Assembly: GCA_020205615.1 (NCBI GenBank)
Contig: CM035167.1
Location: 55,816,343-55,880,342, forward strand
Length of the DNA stretch: 64,000 nt
From: Panax quinquefolius
Lineage: Eukaryota; Streptophyta; Magnoliopsida; Apiales; Araliaceae
Reading direction: 5' to 3'
The notes below the pieces were generated by a model. It did no database searches, was not told where the DNA came from, and worked only from the letters and a program-made list of their open reading frames with translations. Of this stretch, positions 36,402 to 48,239 are shown piece after piece; position 1 is the stretch's first letter, and every line of letters begins with the position of its first letter. The translations under genes were made by a program, and so were the position numbers.

Positions 36402-37708
36402 TTAATTATAAATTCTTGCGAAGTCTATACCTTATTCGATACCGGTTCTACCTATTCTTTTATCTCTCTTGCTTATGCTCAACGTTTAAATTTAACTTCG
36501 GAGAAGTTAGACTTTGACTTATTGGTTGAAACTTCGTTAGTAGAAACCTTCTTTACCTCCACTATTTATAAATCATGTTCAAATCAACACTTTCACGTTA
36601 CCTGTCCATCTTATCTCTTTGAAAATACTTGCCTTTGATGTGATTTTTGGAAACAATTGGTTAACTACTCATCATGCTTTTCGTAAGGTTGTTAGCTTTC
36701 ATACTCCTAACCAACCTGTTATGCGAATTCAAAGTAACCAAACCACTAAAGTCAATCATTGTCATATCAAGCCATAAATAAAGAGCCCCGATCCTTTCGT
36801 TGTTGACTTTCTTGTGTGGAATGCACCGAAGCCAGACTTTCTGTAGGCAACGTCGTGAATGACGGTGACAAGTTGATAGGTATCAATGTGACGTGCGATC
36901 CAAGTCTTGGATGAGAGTCACAATTTTGAATGATATTTCTATTGTTAATAAATTTCCTGACGTATTCTTGAAGACTTCTTAGCCTACCCCTAGAGCGTGA
37001 AATCGAATTTTGTATTGACCCCAGTACAAAACCCATTTCTAAAAACCCTTAAACATTTATTCAACTAAAGCGAACGTAACATGCGCTAAAGACGTTGGCT
37101 TGAGCTATTGAAGATTACGATCATATCATTCAATACCATCGTGGAAAAGCGAGCGTGGTAGTTGACGCATTGAGTAGAAGATCGTATACGGTTACAAGTG
37201 CGAATATACGAACCCACGTGAAGATAACGAATATACGAGTAGAATCGACTTTAATCGATAAAGTTAAAGTCGCTCAAGCTACACACTCGAAGCTGATGAA
37301 TGTGAAGAAGAAGGTTCAAGAGGGAGTTATTCTAGAAGCAAGAATTGACGAAGAGAGGAAATCTCAACCCTCGATTTAATTGGCCCATTTGAAATCATCG
37401 ATGAAGTAGGAACTGTGGCCTATAGACTCGTTTTACCTCCAAGTATGTTGCGTGTTCATAACATTTTTAACGTATCGATATTACGTAAATATGTGGACGA
37501 CCCGAACCACATTATTAAATTAGAACTAAACGATATAGTAGAAGATTTAACGTATGAGGAGATACGTGTTAAAATCTTGGATAAGAAGGATCTTATTCAA
37601 CACTCAAAGGTTATACCTCAAGAATTAGAATCTAAAATGAAGTCAAGGGATCCTCACCTCTTCGGCATACCAGGTACGTACGTAAATTTCGAGGGCAAAA
37701 TTTCATAA
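36402..37708 (+). pseudogene. Element E protease and deleted pol remnants
   Basis: The protease begins in the frame of the chimeric gag, with [18 protein letters not shown] (intact D-T-G), and loses frame near 36580. It ends around 36778, where about 140 bp of unrelated sequence (36779-36918) replaces the usual linker. The FPDV...TKPISK linker follows to about 37050. All of RT and most of RNase H are missing: the text jumps to the RNase H end (DYDHIIQYHRGKASVVVDALSRRS, from about 37100) and the integrase N-terminal region (to about 37370). The integrase core is missing too. The C-terminus (37415-37708) is open: [27 protein letters not shown] to [11 protein letters not shown]. The chromodomain-like VKVLWRNH part is deleted. 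Confidence 0.82.
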
Positions 37709-37719
37709 GGAGGGGAGAT
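37706..37719 (+). other. Element E polypurine tract
   Basis: TAAGGAGGGGAGAT immediately before TGTGAGACCCC of the 3' LTR. Confidence 0.8.
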
Positions 37720-38129
37720 TGTGAGACCCCAGATTTTATGAATAAAGATTTTATTTTCTCGAAATATTTTTTTGAATATTATGGTGTGGATTTGATATAA
37801 TGTTATAGTTGTGGGTAGTATTTATAAATTTTGCAAAGTATGCAAGTTGTCATATTATATCCGATTGGTCGGGGAATATTTGTTTTATCAGGGAATATTC
37901 GTAAATGCAATTACACAATCATTAGTGGACCCATAATCGAAATTATTTATTTGAATGAGAAAACGACAAAAATATTTTTATTAAAAATAACGGCGGAAGT
38001 TTTACCATTAATACTGTTGAACTACTCGGTAGTAAAAGTACAGTAATACGCGTAGTTGCATAGTAGCACACGGTATTGATGCTTATGTGATAAGTCACTC
38101 AGTTTTTTTTTATTGGTATTATTAATGTA

Positions 38130-38600
38130 ATAAAACAGAATACTTTTATAAAGTTATTCTATTTATATTATATTCTATTATGCATAGTGTCTGCATAGTA
38201 TTTTGCATAGTAACATCTTTTTATATAAAACATAATACTTTTATAAAGTTATTCTATAAATAAATATATTATATTTTATTATGCATAGTGTTGCATAGTG
38301 TTTGCATAGTATTTTGCATAGTAAAATCTTTTATATAAAATAGAATACTTTATAAAGTTATTCTATAAATAGAATATATTATATTTTATTATGCATAGTG
38401 TTGCATAAGCGTTTGCATAGTATTTTTGCATAGTAAAATCTTTTTATATAAAATAAAATACTTTTATAAAATTATTTGTTTTATTAGACAATAATTAGAA
38501 TATATTATATTTTATTTTGCATAGTGTTTGTATAGTGCATGCATAGTGTTTGCATAGTAAAATATTTTATAAAGTTATTCGTTTTATTAGATTATAAATA
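38130..38600 (+). repeat. Tandem repeats of about 100-115 bp in E 3' LTR
   Basis: Four units begin near 38138, 38233, 38343 and 38455, homologous to those at 24288-24665. A shortened fifth copy lies near 38560. Confidence 0.78.
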
Positions 38601-38708
38601 GAATATATTATATTTTATTTAAAAGATTTTTCTTTAAATATGGACCGTCAGATTAAAGTAAATCTATCTGGATCGTTCATGAGTTAGTTACTATGCAGTC
38701 CATTTTTC

Positions 38709-38717
38709 TATAAATAG
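38709..38717 (+). promoter_or_regulatory. TATA box, element E 3' LTR
   Basis: TATAAATAG in the context CTATAAATAGAAGCTCATTC, shared with C and D LTRs. Confidence 0.6.
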
Positions 38718-38870
38718 AAGCTCATTCCTTCATTATTTCTTATGAATTCACTGAAACTCTAGAGAGATAAACTATAGAGAGAAAGAAGAAAGTATTCTGC
38801 TACTTCACTACTTATATATCCAGTATTCTTCTTCTTAAGGTAGAGAATATTATTTGTTGTACTCGTAAGG

Positions 38871-39520
38871 TGTGACGCCCCCAAAATAGGTATACATCAC
38901 CCATTCTGAGTTGTCAATACATGGTACAGAAACAACTACAACTTTATTATTACAACAGTAAAACTGTGAGTTTGAATACAAATATTATCTTCTAGACAAT
39001 ATCTATACTCAAATAAATCCTCATCACATTTATTGAGACATTATTTTATAAAAATGGTGAGGACTACTAAACAACTCTTTCTAAAACCTTCATTCCATAC
39101 CCCGACTGTACTCTTATATTCTCGCCTCCCGAGAAGAAAAATGGAACAAAAAGGAAAAGGGTGAGCTCAACTAGCCCAAGAAAGAATATTATGACTAAGA
39201 TAATATACAACAAATTATCGTTAGTCTTCAACAGGAAAAATATAATAGAATACAATAGACAACAAGTTTTAAATCAATATTAAGCAATGAAATAATAATT
39301 CATTAGAAGAGTTAAGTAGAGAATGCAAACTACTATCTTCTATGTATGAATTTAAAAGTTCATCGCTCTATCTTTTATCCCCGTAACATCAATCAATATA
39401 TATCCGAATCAAATATTAATCTTTGCACTACAGGCCAAAGATATTCATCAGTTGGTCATGTTCATCTAAACACCTGTTCATCTTTGCACTACGGGCCAAA
39501 GATATTTATCAGAAATCATT
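38871..39520 (-). repeat. Element G 3' LTR, truncated
   Basis: Matches the first 650 bases of 41479-43959 (the LTR 3' end on the minus strand), then ends within the TTTGCACTACGGGCC repeat region at the deletion junction. Confidence 0.88.
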
Positions 39521-39560
39521 ATGAAATTTTTGATAAATATCAATAACATCTTTGCACGTC
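39501..39560. other. Deletion junction with filler and inverted repeat in element G
   Basis: GATATTTATCA (39501-39511) is repeated as its exact reverse complement TGATAAATATC (39531-39541), 19 bases apart. About 40 bases here (39521-39560) match neither the LTR nor the protease at this alignment, but include CATCTTTGCAC, as in the nearby LTR repeats. It looks like templated filler. Confidence 0.65.
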
Positions 39561-40130
39561 AGGAAAGTCAATAACAATAGGAATATTATTCAAATTTGAC
39601 ATGTCTTTATTCAAATCCATAACATGGGCTAAGAAAGCTTGACATCCGTTTTTCAATAAACGAATAACTTTATGATTAGATATGACAGTGATTGATTTTA
39701 ATGGTTTAGTTGATTGAATTTGTACAACAGGTTGGTTAGGAATATGAAAACTAACAACCTTATGAAAACAATCAATTTTGGCATGATGAGTAGTTAACCA
39801 ATCAATCCCTAAAATTACATCAAAGGCAAGTATCTTCAAAGAGATAAGGTCAACAGGTAATGTGACGGTGCCAACTTGAATCAAACAAGATTTATAAACA
39901 GTGGATGTGATGAAAGTTTCTCCTAACGGAGTTTCCACAGATAGGTCAAAGTCTAATTTCTCCGGAGTCAAGTTTAAACGTTGAGCACAAGTAGGAGAGA
40001 TAAATGAATGGGTAGCACCGGTATCAAATAAGGTATAAACTTCGCAAGAATTTATAAATAGCTTACCCATGATCACCTCGTTTGGGTTCCTCGCATTTTG
40101 ACCAGTCACAACAAACGCTCTTCTAGGAAC
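39561..40130 (-). pseudogene. Element G protease fragment
   Basis: On the minus strand an open frame of 189 codons (listed from 40109 to 39540) reads TGQNARNPNEVIMGKLFINS, then [20 protein letters not shown] with an intact [18 protein letters not shown] and KAIR-like linker sequence to about FPDV. It then runs into the filler junction and stops. RT should follow but is deleted. The protein is nearly identical to the matching part of A and D. No start of its own; originally part of gag-pol. Confidence 0.82.
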
Positions 40131-41310
40131 CGTTGACTTTGACTTTTCTCGGGATGATCTTTTGAGTCACCGTCCCCATTGAACTAGTTTTCGCCACTGC
40201 ATAAATCTCGAGCGATATGTCCTTCCTTTCCATAATTATAGCATACCTTGAATCTGCTGTGGGCGCTTTGACCGATATGTCACTCTTTCCGCATTTATAG
40301 CATATAACCGGTGGTCGCCCTCCTCCCTTAGAACCGGTTTGTTACCAAGACTGTCGTCTTCACATAGTCGTTGTTAAATCTCCTCTTTTTAAAATCTCCT
40401 CCTGACTCGCTTCTTCTATTTTTATGGCCATGATTACCACCAGAGTGGTTACCATTTTTGTCCGTCTTTTTCTTTCTCCACTGGTTATCATTGTTTTGTT
40501 GACTGCTATCTCCGGTATGATCCTGATTGTGGTCCCTCGGTTGACCGTACTCGTTATCTCGCTCTAATAATTGAGCCCTATTTACAACATCTGAATAGAG
40601 AGAAAATTTATGAGAAATGAGATATTGTCGTATCTTAGGGTTTCAAACCTCTCGTAAACATCCGTGTACACGCTCCTCATTCTCCACCAAATGAGGTGCA
40701 AACCTCGATAACTCGCAAACTTTGCCTCGTCATCGAGACACCATCATGTTGTTTTGTTCTAATCGATGAACTCCACTTCCTTCATATATGACGAACACTT
40801 TCGTGAAATTATTTGTCATTAAATTATTTCAAATGTCTCCCAAGACATCTTGAATGCTACCGGATGTATACGCTTCACGACTCCCCACCAAAGAGTCTCG
40901 CCTCGTCACGAAACATAAAGGTGGCGAATGGAACCTTCTCGTTCCTCCGCATCATCCAAGACATCGAATATCTTGGTAATTTACTTGACCCATGTTTCCG
41001 CCATGATCGAATCGCTTTCCCTTAAATTCGTGGTCCCAACTCTTTGAATCTGCTTGGTTGTGACAACCCGTGAATTGCTATCATTTCCTCCTCAGATTTT
41101 GAACACGAGTCTCCTCGTCCGATTTTGCATGAACTGCAAAAAGCTTCTAAACATCCCTCGTTCATCATCTGCTTTCGGTGGTGTTGTTAACAGGAGGAAC
41201 ATTGCCCGACTGTTGCACGCTTCTCCTCGTTGGTGAGTCACAGACGTCTCCACGCCTCATTTCCACTTTGATTAATATTATCGATCGACATTCTCAAATA
41301 CTATCATAAA
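40131..41310 (-). pseudogene. Element G gag, degenerate
   Basis: Recognisable by alignment with A. On the minus strand, the region 41310-41180 has the N-terminal part with ACCAACGAGGAG and GTTAACAACACC, 41080-40640 the capsid part with several frameshifts, 40600-40400 the RDNEY, HSGGN and [16 protein letters not shown] basic linker, and 40330-40190 two zinc-knuckle remnants. No open frame longer than about 70 codons survives. Non-functional. Confidence 0.7.
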
Positions 41311-41478
41311 ACAAGGGTTAATTAAGGAAATTAATATAACACATAATATCCCTATATCTTGACCAACTAACAAATAAGCTTAGGTAGGACACACTAGCGA
41401 AGGATTTACTCGTCTCTCCCCTCCTAGTTCTATTCCCCGATCTCCGCCGTAAATCATATCCCTAAGCTCGATATTAAT

Positions 41479-43959
41479 CGTGACGCCCCAAAAATAGGTA
41501 TACATCACCCATTCTCGAGGTGTCAATACATGGTATGTAAACAACTACAACTTTATTATTACAACAAGAAAAGCTGTGAGTTTGAATAGAAATATTATCT
41601 TCTAGACAATATCTATACTCAAATAAATCCTCATCATATTTATTGATACATTATTTTACAAAAATGGTGAGGACTACTAAACAACTCTTTCTAGAACCTT
41701 CATTCCATACCCAGACTTGCATACTTATATATTCTCGCCTCCCGAGAAGAAAATGGAACAAAAAGGAAATGGGTGAGCTCAACTAGCCCAATAAAGAATA
41801 TTATGACTAAGATAATATACAACAAATTATCATTAGTCTTCAACAGGGAAAAATCTAATAGAATACAATAAACAACAAGTTTTAAATCAATATTCGCAGC
41901 GGAAATAATAATTCATTAGAAGAGTTAAGTAGAGAATGCAAACTACTATCTTCTATGTATGAATTTAAAAGTTCATCGTCTATCTTTTATCCCTGTAACA
42001 TCAATCAATATATATTTAGAATCAAATATTCATCTTTGCACTACAGGCCAAAGATATTCATTAGTTGGTCATGTTCATCTAAACATCTGTTCATCTTTGC
42101 ACTACGGGCCAAAGATATTTATCAGAAATCATTCATCTTTACACTACAGGCCAAAGATATTCAATAATATCATCATTTAAGACTGAGGCTGATGAAAAAT
42201 ATTTTTAAAGAAACGAATCCAGTGAAACAAAATGACAAGGATTAAGGATTAAGGATTCGTACTTTGTTTTATCCATGTCTAAAAATATCTCAAAAATAAT
42301 CATAGTGGTGTAAAATTCAAGAATGATCAGAACATGAATACAATCAAAGCTAGTATCCACAATAGATATTTTAGACGAAAAGGGAAAATTTTCATTTTTC
42401 GATGAATAGTCTTAGTATTCGTGAATAGTGTCGATATCGTGAATAGTCCAGATAATCGTGAATAGTAACTCTCGACACCAAAAGTTCCAAATTTGATAAA
42501 ACATCGATCAATATTTCAAAGATAATGATATTGAAGAAATAATATCATTACGAAAAAAAATATCCCTTACCTCGAAAGATCAAGATTTCTAAATTTGAAA
42601 CAGGATATAGGCTATGACTTGAACTTGCAATCAGTATAGCAATACTCAAAATATACTCAAAATACTCACAAGAATACGCTCGATAATATAGAGAGAGAAA
42701 ACTTCAGTTTCTGGTGTGATTTTCAATTCTAACCTAAGCACCCTATTTATAGGAAAATGCTTAGAACACCAAAGTAGAAAATTTAATAAAATATAAATAT
42801 ATATATCAAAATTCCTACGCCACTCTTGAAATCTGATTTCAGCTCAATAAGCACATGCCATCTTCTAGAAAAGGTAAGAAAAAACGTTACAGAAGAAAGT
42901 TTTTCCAAATTCCAAACAAAAATTGACCGAAATCCACAAACCAAGCGATTTTACAAAGCTATAATCAAATTTCAAATAAGAAATGGGGTCCACCAAACAT
43001 ATAAAACATGCTTTACATATTTTTGGTAACAAAAATACTCCTCCTCCACATATACTCATATATCCCACATTCATCGTAAAAATATCATCATTATTATATT
43101 ATTAAAATATAATAATATATTTAAATGAATTATTTTATCAGAAAAAGATAAAATTTCAATTTTCAACAATTGTCACATTAAAAATTTTCTCCATCTATGT
43201 CCACATAAAATCAATATTTTCCTCATCATATGAATCAATAATTAATTATTCACAAATAATATTACGTAATCACAATATTGACAACCAGTGCGCCTCCTAG
43301 GAAAGAGGGGCTTTCCAATAAGAATTTCTCCTTCATCATGCCAGCAATTAGGTGACCAAACCTCTCCTTAGATGTAACTTTCTAGACATTGCCAATAATG
43401 TTATCTAATAATATTATTCGGATAATATGAATTATTGCTTCGATAATGAAAAATACCGTGTAATGACAATTATTGAAACAACAACAATATAAAATATCAA
43501 CGCAAAGAATTATTAAATCAATAAAATAAAATATTGAATATAAATTATCGTAACCATTATTGAGTAGTGCCTTCTTCACGTAAGAATCAATAATTGGTGC
43601 AATACCGTATGCTAACGTGTGTTAACCATCGAGTATTTTAACAAGATAAATTGTAATAACTACTGGCCGTTATTTTTAAACAACTTATATTTGTCGCTTT
43701 CTTCATCCAATCGCTTTTCACATGGGGCCCATACATAGCTTACGCTCGTCAAATCATTTAATATTCCCCCCGTAATCTAATATTCCACGACCAAACAAAT
43801 ATTCCCCGATAATAATGAATATTTTATAACCACTTGCTTATTTTGAAATATTTGTGTATTTTACCCATAACTATCCACATTAATCAAATCAACCCTTACT
43901 ATTTCAAAATAAGCAATAGAGAAAATTAAATTTCATTAATAACAAGTTGGGGTCTTACA
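41479..43959 (-). repeat. Element G 5' LTR
   Basis: About 2481 bp, A-family. Its inner end has CGTGACGCC rather than TGTGACGCC. The adjacent primer site (about 41460-41478) is degenerate: minus strand TTAATATCGAGCTTAGGG. Confidence 0.88.
42743..42751 (-). promoter_or_regulatory. TATA box, element G 5' LTR
   Basis: TATAAATAG on the minus strand, in the same GGTGCTTAGGTTAGAATTG context as in element A at 60742. Confidence 0.6.
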
Positions 43960-45519
43960 TAAGGGGTACTCTTTCTTTCTTATTTATGAAGAGAACTTCA
44001 GTTATTTCATTCTTTATTATTCTCATTAGAATAACTCAGATATCGCCAGCTACCCTATACTTGGTAAAATTCTTACATTATTTCATTCTTTATTATTCTC
44101 GTTGGAATATCCATCTGCATGCATTTTACTTGGGACTGGTTACATCTTTATTATTATTCTCATTGGAATATCCTGTTTACATCGCTTTCTGTGGGACCGG
44201 TTCCGCCTTTATTGGTATTCTATTGAATAACTTGCCGCGCATGCGCAATCCGCATGCATGGTGATTTATGTTATTATTATGTTCTTTATTATTCATTGGA
44301 ACATCTTATGCGTGCTTTCTACGCATGACCGGTTCCGTTAATTATTATTCTGTTGGAATAACTTTGTCTATGCTGAACAAAGCATGCATGGTGATTTCTT
44401 TTTTATTCCATTCTCATATTATACTCGGTTGGTTAAAGTTTTGACTTATATACTCAATGAAATTAGTGGAATATCCTTGATATTTGCACTTCATCCAAGA
44501 TATCTTTTCATGGAAATATTCTTCCGAGCATTCTTGAATTTTACTCTACAAAGCGAGATCATGTTGATAATTTGGACGTTATTAGTTCCTTTAATAAATT
44601 AATTTTTGAACTTGTTTTATTGAATTCTTATATCATTGTCATCATCCTCATGTTTATATTTTGTTGAAAGTCATTTGTGGCTGTAGTGCATAGATGGACT
44701 TGGTATGATTATGACCGTGGATTATTCGATTGTAATCATAACCGTAATGTTACAAATGATGTGGAAAAAGTCCTCATTGGCCCGTGAGTGCATTGATGGA
44801 TAGTTTTGGTATGATTATGGCTATGGATTCTCTTTGGTCAGTAGTGCAAAGATGAATTGTTTTATGGCATGATCAGGACCGTTGATGAAAACATGATTAT
44901 CTTAGCCGTAGTGCATGGATAATTCGTGGTCGTGATACTAAAGAATATCCTTGGCCCAGTAGTGCGGGGATGATTTGATGATGTGGATTATTTATCGTTT
45001 GAGTCTCAAATATAAAAGTGATGAAAACCTTTTAAATCATAGAAGATAGTAGATTTTATTCCCTACTTGACTCTTCTAATGGATTGCTTGTTCCACCGCA
45101 GCTTAAACTTGATAGTTATTATATTTTATCGGTTTAACAACGTTGAAGGCTAACAATAAATTATTCTCGCATTATCTTAGTCATAATATTTCTTACTGGG
45201 CTAGTTGAGCTCACCCTTTCTTTCACTGTTCTCTTCAGGAAATGAGAACGTAGCTGGGACTAGTCGGGGAACAGAATGAAGGTCCTAGATGGTGCATTAG
45301 TAGTCCTAACTATTTTGTGAAATAGTATGATAATTATTGTAATGAGGACTCCTTTTGAGTTTGTATACTCTCTAGTAGGCAATATTTGTATTCAAATGCA
45401 CAGTTTATGTTTTGTCGTATTGTACACGACAGTTGTATTATTAAGTTGTATTTGAATTCTGTACCATGTATCTGGCGACTTAAGATGGGTGATGTATACC
45501 TAATTTTTGGGGCGTCACA
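43960..45519 (+). repeat. Element E 3' LTR, right part
   Basis: Resumes with the TSD TAAGG and GGGTACTCTTT, matching 33958 onwards in the 5' LTR, and ends GGGGCGTCACA at the CCGGC target duplication. Confidence 0.9.
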
Positions 45520-45873
45520 CCGGCGCTCCAACATAAGCATTCCATAGCATCCCGGAGCTGAAGGGCAGCAACTTCAAGACAGGCCTAGCGCTCCGGCGCT
45601 CCAGCACATGTAAAACCCAGAGCCCCGACGCTGGGATCAGTTATGCCCATGACAATTTAAACGCCGGTTTCGTTTTCTCTCATAACTCCAACCCCTTTTA
45701 GGATTCTAACCTCCCCACACCACTAATGCACACTTAAGTCTTACACATCTGGATCTTACCCATTATTCTCACGTCACATAATTCCTTTTCACTTAGCGCA
45801 TCGATTGTTGATTCCATCACTTCCAAAAAATAATTCTGTCAAATTTTATTGTGCCAATACAAGAATTTTCGAC
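45520..45873 (+). other. Element B spacer, right part, upstream of the 3' ORF
   Basis: Starts with the second CCGGC TSD and completes copy 2 of the GC-rich 73-bp repeat (to about 45586), followed by a partial third unit. The rest is non-coding leader ending in CCAATACAAG before ATG 45874. Confidence 0.75.
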
Positions 45874-47055
45874 ATGGCTTCGAAGCGACAACGCGACGAA
45901 GGTTCAGGAACCACCTCAGCCCCGCCAAAATTTGATAACCAACGATTTGTCACTGCCGAAGCACAAGAACGTTATAACCGCATGGCCACCCGCTTATTAG
46001 TCCCCGAACGTTATTTACGGCCTGATCAATCCAAGGATGGGGATATAGTAGTGATGATTGCTGAGAGAAACTGGTTCTCCCTCACCGAATAGCCTGACCC
46101 GGCAATGATTGCAATTGTTAAGGAATTCTACGCTAATGTTTCAGAGCACGATCACTATGGGGTGTTTGTGAGAGGCAAGACGGTCGAAATTGGCGACGAA
46201 GTCATTAACGGATGTTATCAACTGCCATTAGAAGGACTCAACGATGAATATGCAAATTTGTTGAGTCAAAGTCCAGACTACGAGAAAATAATCCGTGAAC
46301 TTTATCAACCGGGCACCACGTGGACATTACATAAACGTGGCAACATGACCTTCCCCCATTCTCACCTAAGTTTATATGGGAAGGCGTGGTATGCCTTTAT
46401 CTGCGCCAAACTCATGCCATACACACATGTGAGCCATGTCACTAAAGAGAGAGCGGTGCTACTACACTCAATAATTCAAGGCTTGAAAATTGATGTAGGC
46501 CATCTTATTCAGCAATCGATTCTCCAAGCATCAAGAGGCGGAACCACAGGAGGTTTACCCCATCTGTCTTTAATTTGCATGTTATGTGCCAAGTTTGGGG
46601 TAAAATGGAAATCGGATGAGATGATTCAAACACCTATGCCAGTTTTGGACCATAAGTTGATAAGCAGGTATAAAGTGTGGACAGGTGGGGAAAACCACCC
46701 TAGGGGATTGGGTTTCATAATTCCCCAAGTTGAAGCGACACAAGCCCCACCACATCAGGCTCCACCTACTTATGGTCCTTCCTCCGCAGCTCACCGTGGT
46801 GTTTGTCCTGAAGCAGTCCAGCGTGAAATAGACAGATGGTTTTAGAATCTTGAAGCTCAGAATGTCCGCCTGTCAGAACACCAGGATATCATCTATAAGT
46901 ACTTAGTCGATCAATTTGCTGCCCAAAATTCCATGAACGCCCAATTGTACCCGGGCGTTCACCTTGGCCAGTTCCCTACTGCTCCTATTTTGCCAGTGTT
47001 TCCCCCTTCTGATCTAGAGATGAGCAAGGATGATGATGCTCCACCCGAGGAATAA
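45874..47055 (+). pseudogene. Element B 3' ORF: plant-transposon-type protein in the Athila 'env-like' position, two TAG stops
   Basis: A single frame of 393 codons from ATG 45874 (MASKRQRDEGSG) to TAA 47053, with in-frame TAG at codon 73 (46090) and codon 324 (46843). After a polar N-terminus comes FDNQRFVTAEAQERYNRMA, then VKEFYANVSEHDHYGVFVRG and INGCYQLPLEG, the pattern of the 'putative plant transposon protein' domain that follows pol in Athila elements. The C-terminal third is Pro/Ala-rich with a short coiled-coil-like segment (EAVQREIDRWF, NLEAQNVRLSEHQD). I see no signal peptide and no convincing transmembrane segment, so an envelope function is not supported here. The frame is otherwise well kept. 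Its role in the element is unknown to me. Confidence 0.8.
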
Positions 47056-47742
47056 GCTCGTAAAGGAAGTCCTCTGTTTTAGTTTTCCTTATTTTTCGCA
47101 TGAGGACATTGCTCTAGATTAGTTTGGGGGTAGTTAATATTTATTTGTAGTTGTAGTTTGTTAATACTTTGTGGATTTGGAGTGTTATTATTAGTTATAT
47201 ATTGCATTTAGGATTGCATGATAATTCCAGAGTTTGATAGCACGTATGTTTGGGGCCAATGATGAAATTAAAATTGCATGAACAAGTCTAGTAAGAATTG
47301 TTAAACTAGTGAGATAACTTTCGTGACATGACTTGAATCTTTATCTGTTTGACACTGATATTATAGGAAAGCACGTTTTGAAAAATGACCATGTTGGCTA
47401 TGATAGTTTAAATGGATAGATAATAGAGTTCTAAAGGATGAATGCTAGTGAAATAATGGATCAATTTGAATAGCTAGTGAAGAATGAATTGAGACATAAA
47501 CTCAAGTTTGGGGGAAAAATATTTTGAGTATATAAGCTCTATAAATAAAATAAAATAAAATTAAATAAACACCGTGGCATGCTTGTCTAGTTTTATGGCC
47601 TTTGTTACTTGAGTAAGTAAGCCCGGTGGGATTGTCTCTACACCTAGCGCCCTAAGGTCTTAATGGCTTGGGAGTCGTTAGTCGAAAGCTCGTTAAGGTA
47701 ACACTGAAAAACCTAAGGGAATAAGACAATGCATAGTTATGA

Positions 47743-47744
<2 letters not shown>

Positions 47745-47781
<37 letters not shown>
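47745..47781. repeat. (TA)n microsatellite
   Basis: 37 bp of pure TA within the element B 3' UTR. Confidence 0.9.
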
Positions 47782-47785
<4 letters not shown>

Positions 47786-48225
47786 GCAATAATAAAGCGG
47801 GAAAAGTGCAAAAAGCCCCCGTTATAAAAAAAAGCATGAGTATTCCATTTTGACCCTTGAACTTTGGTAAGTGTTTGATTTTAGCAGAATCAAGATTATT
47901 TGATGAGTTCTCAAGTTTACACTGTATGATGCCTATTAAGAAATTTATTAACCTTCATATTTTTGATTTTCATGGGTTAGCATGGTTGTTGAACACACAC
48001 TCATGGTATCAGTAATAACAGATTTAGATTCATTGATTTTTGGGGAAATTATTGAGTTGCCTTAGCATGATGTATTAGCATGTTTTTGTAATTTTCTGAG
48101 GCTTATGAATATATGGGTGCTATTGGATTGCTGGAGTTAAGAACATTTAGATAGTTTGCATTTGCATGGTAGTTAATTTTTCGTGTTTTTTTTAGTCGTG
48201 TTGCTTGAGGACATGCAACAATTTA

Positions 48226-48239
48226 AGTTTGGGGATATT
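48226..48239 (+). other. Element B polypurine tract region
   Basis: AAGTTTGGGGATAT ahead of TGATAATTGGG. The G-rich tract is short, as usual for Athila. Confidence 0.6.

Larger units (their letters stand above)
37720..38870 (+). repeat. Element E 3' LTR, left part
   Basis: Begins TGTGAGACCCCAG and is interrupted by element G after TAAGG (38866-38870). It contains the uninterrupted region corresponding to the F insertion site (about 38540-38600). Confidence 0.92.
38871..43959 (-). mobile_element. Element G: internally deleted A-family chromovirus in E's 3' LTR
   Basis: Flanked by a perfect TSD, TAAGG (38866-38870 and 43960-43964), with TGTGACGCC and GGTCTTACA ends. Its LTR is clearly of the A family. 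The 5' LTR (right) is about 2.48 kb. From the internal region only gag and protease remain, and the 3' LTR (left) keeps only about 650 bp. A single deletion removed RT, RNase H, integrase and most of the 3' LTR. Confidence 0.9.
23887..45519 (+). mobile_element. Element E: non-autonomous chromovirus derivative with a replaced gag, inserted in B and carrying F and G
   Basis: TGTGAGACCCC at 23887 and GGCGTCACA at 45519 are flanked by a perfect TSD, CCGGC (23882-23886 and 45520-45524). After removal of F and G about 7.57 kb remains, of which only 2264 bp is internal (35456-37719). LTRs, PBS and PPT are all present. Pol keeps only protease and scraps of RNase H and integrase; RT and the integrase core are gone. 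Gag carries an unrelated coiled-coil segment. Movement would have needed proteins from an autonomous relative such as C or D, whose LTR ends are closely similar. Confidence 0.9.
47056..48239 (+). other. Element B 3' untranslated region
   Basis: Non-coding, 1.18 kb. It has three AGTTTGGGG tracts (about 47120, 47506, 48227) and the phrase TGCTTGAGGACATGCAACA just before the LTR, typical of Athila 3' ends. A TA microsatellite is at 47745-47781. No gene seen. Confidence 0.7.

Noticed and set aside
45874..47055. Calling the B 3' ORF a viral envelope gene
   Set aside because: Position alone suggests it. No signal peptide or transmembrane helix is visible, and its motifs fit the plant transposon-type domain.
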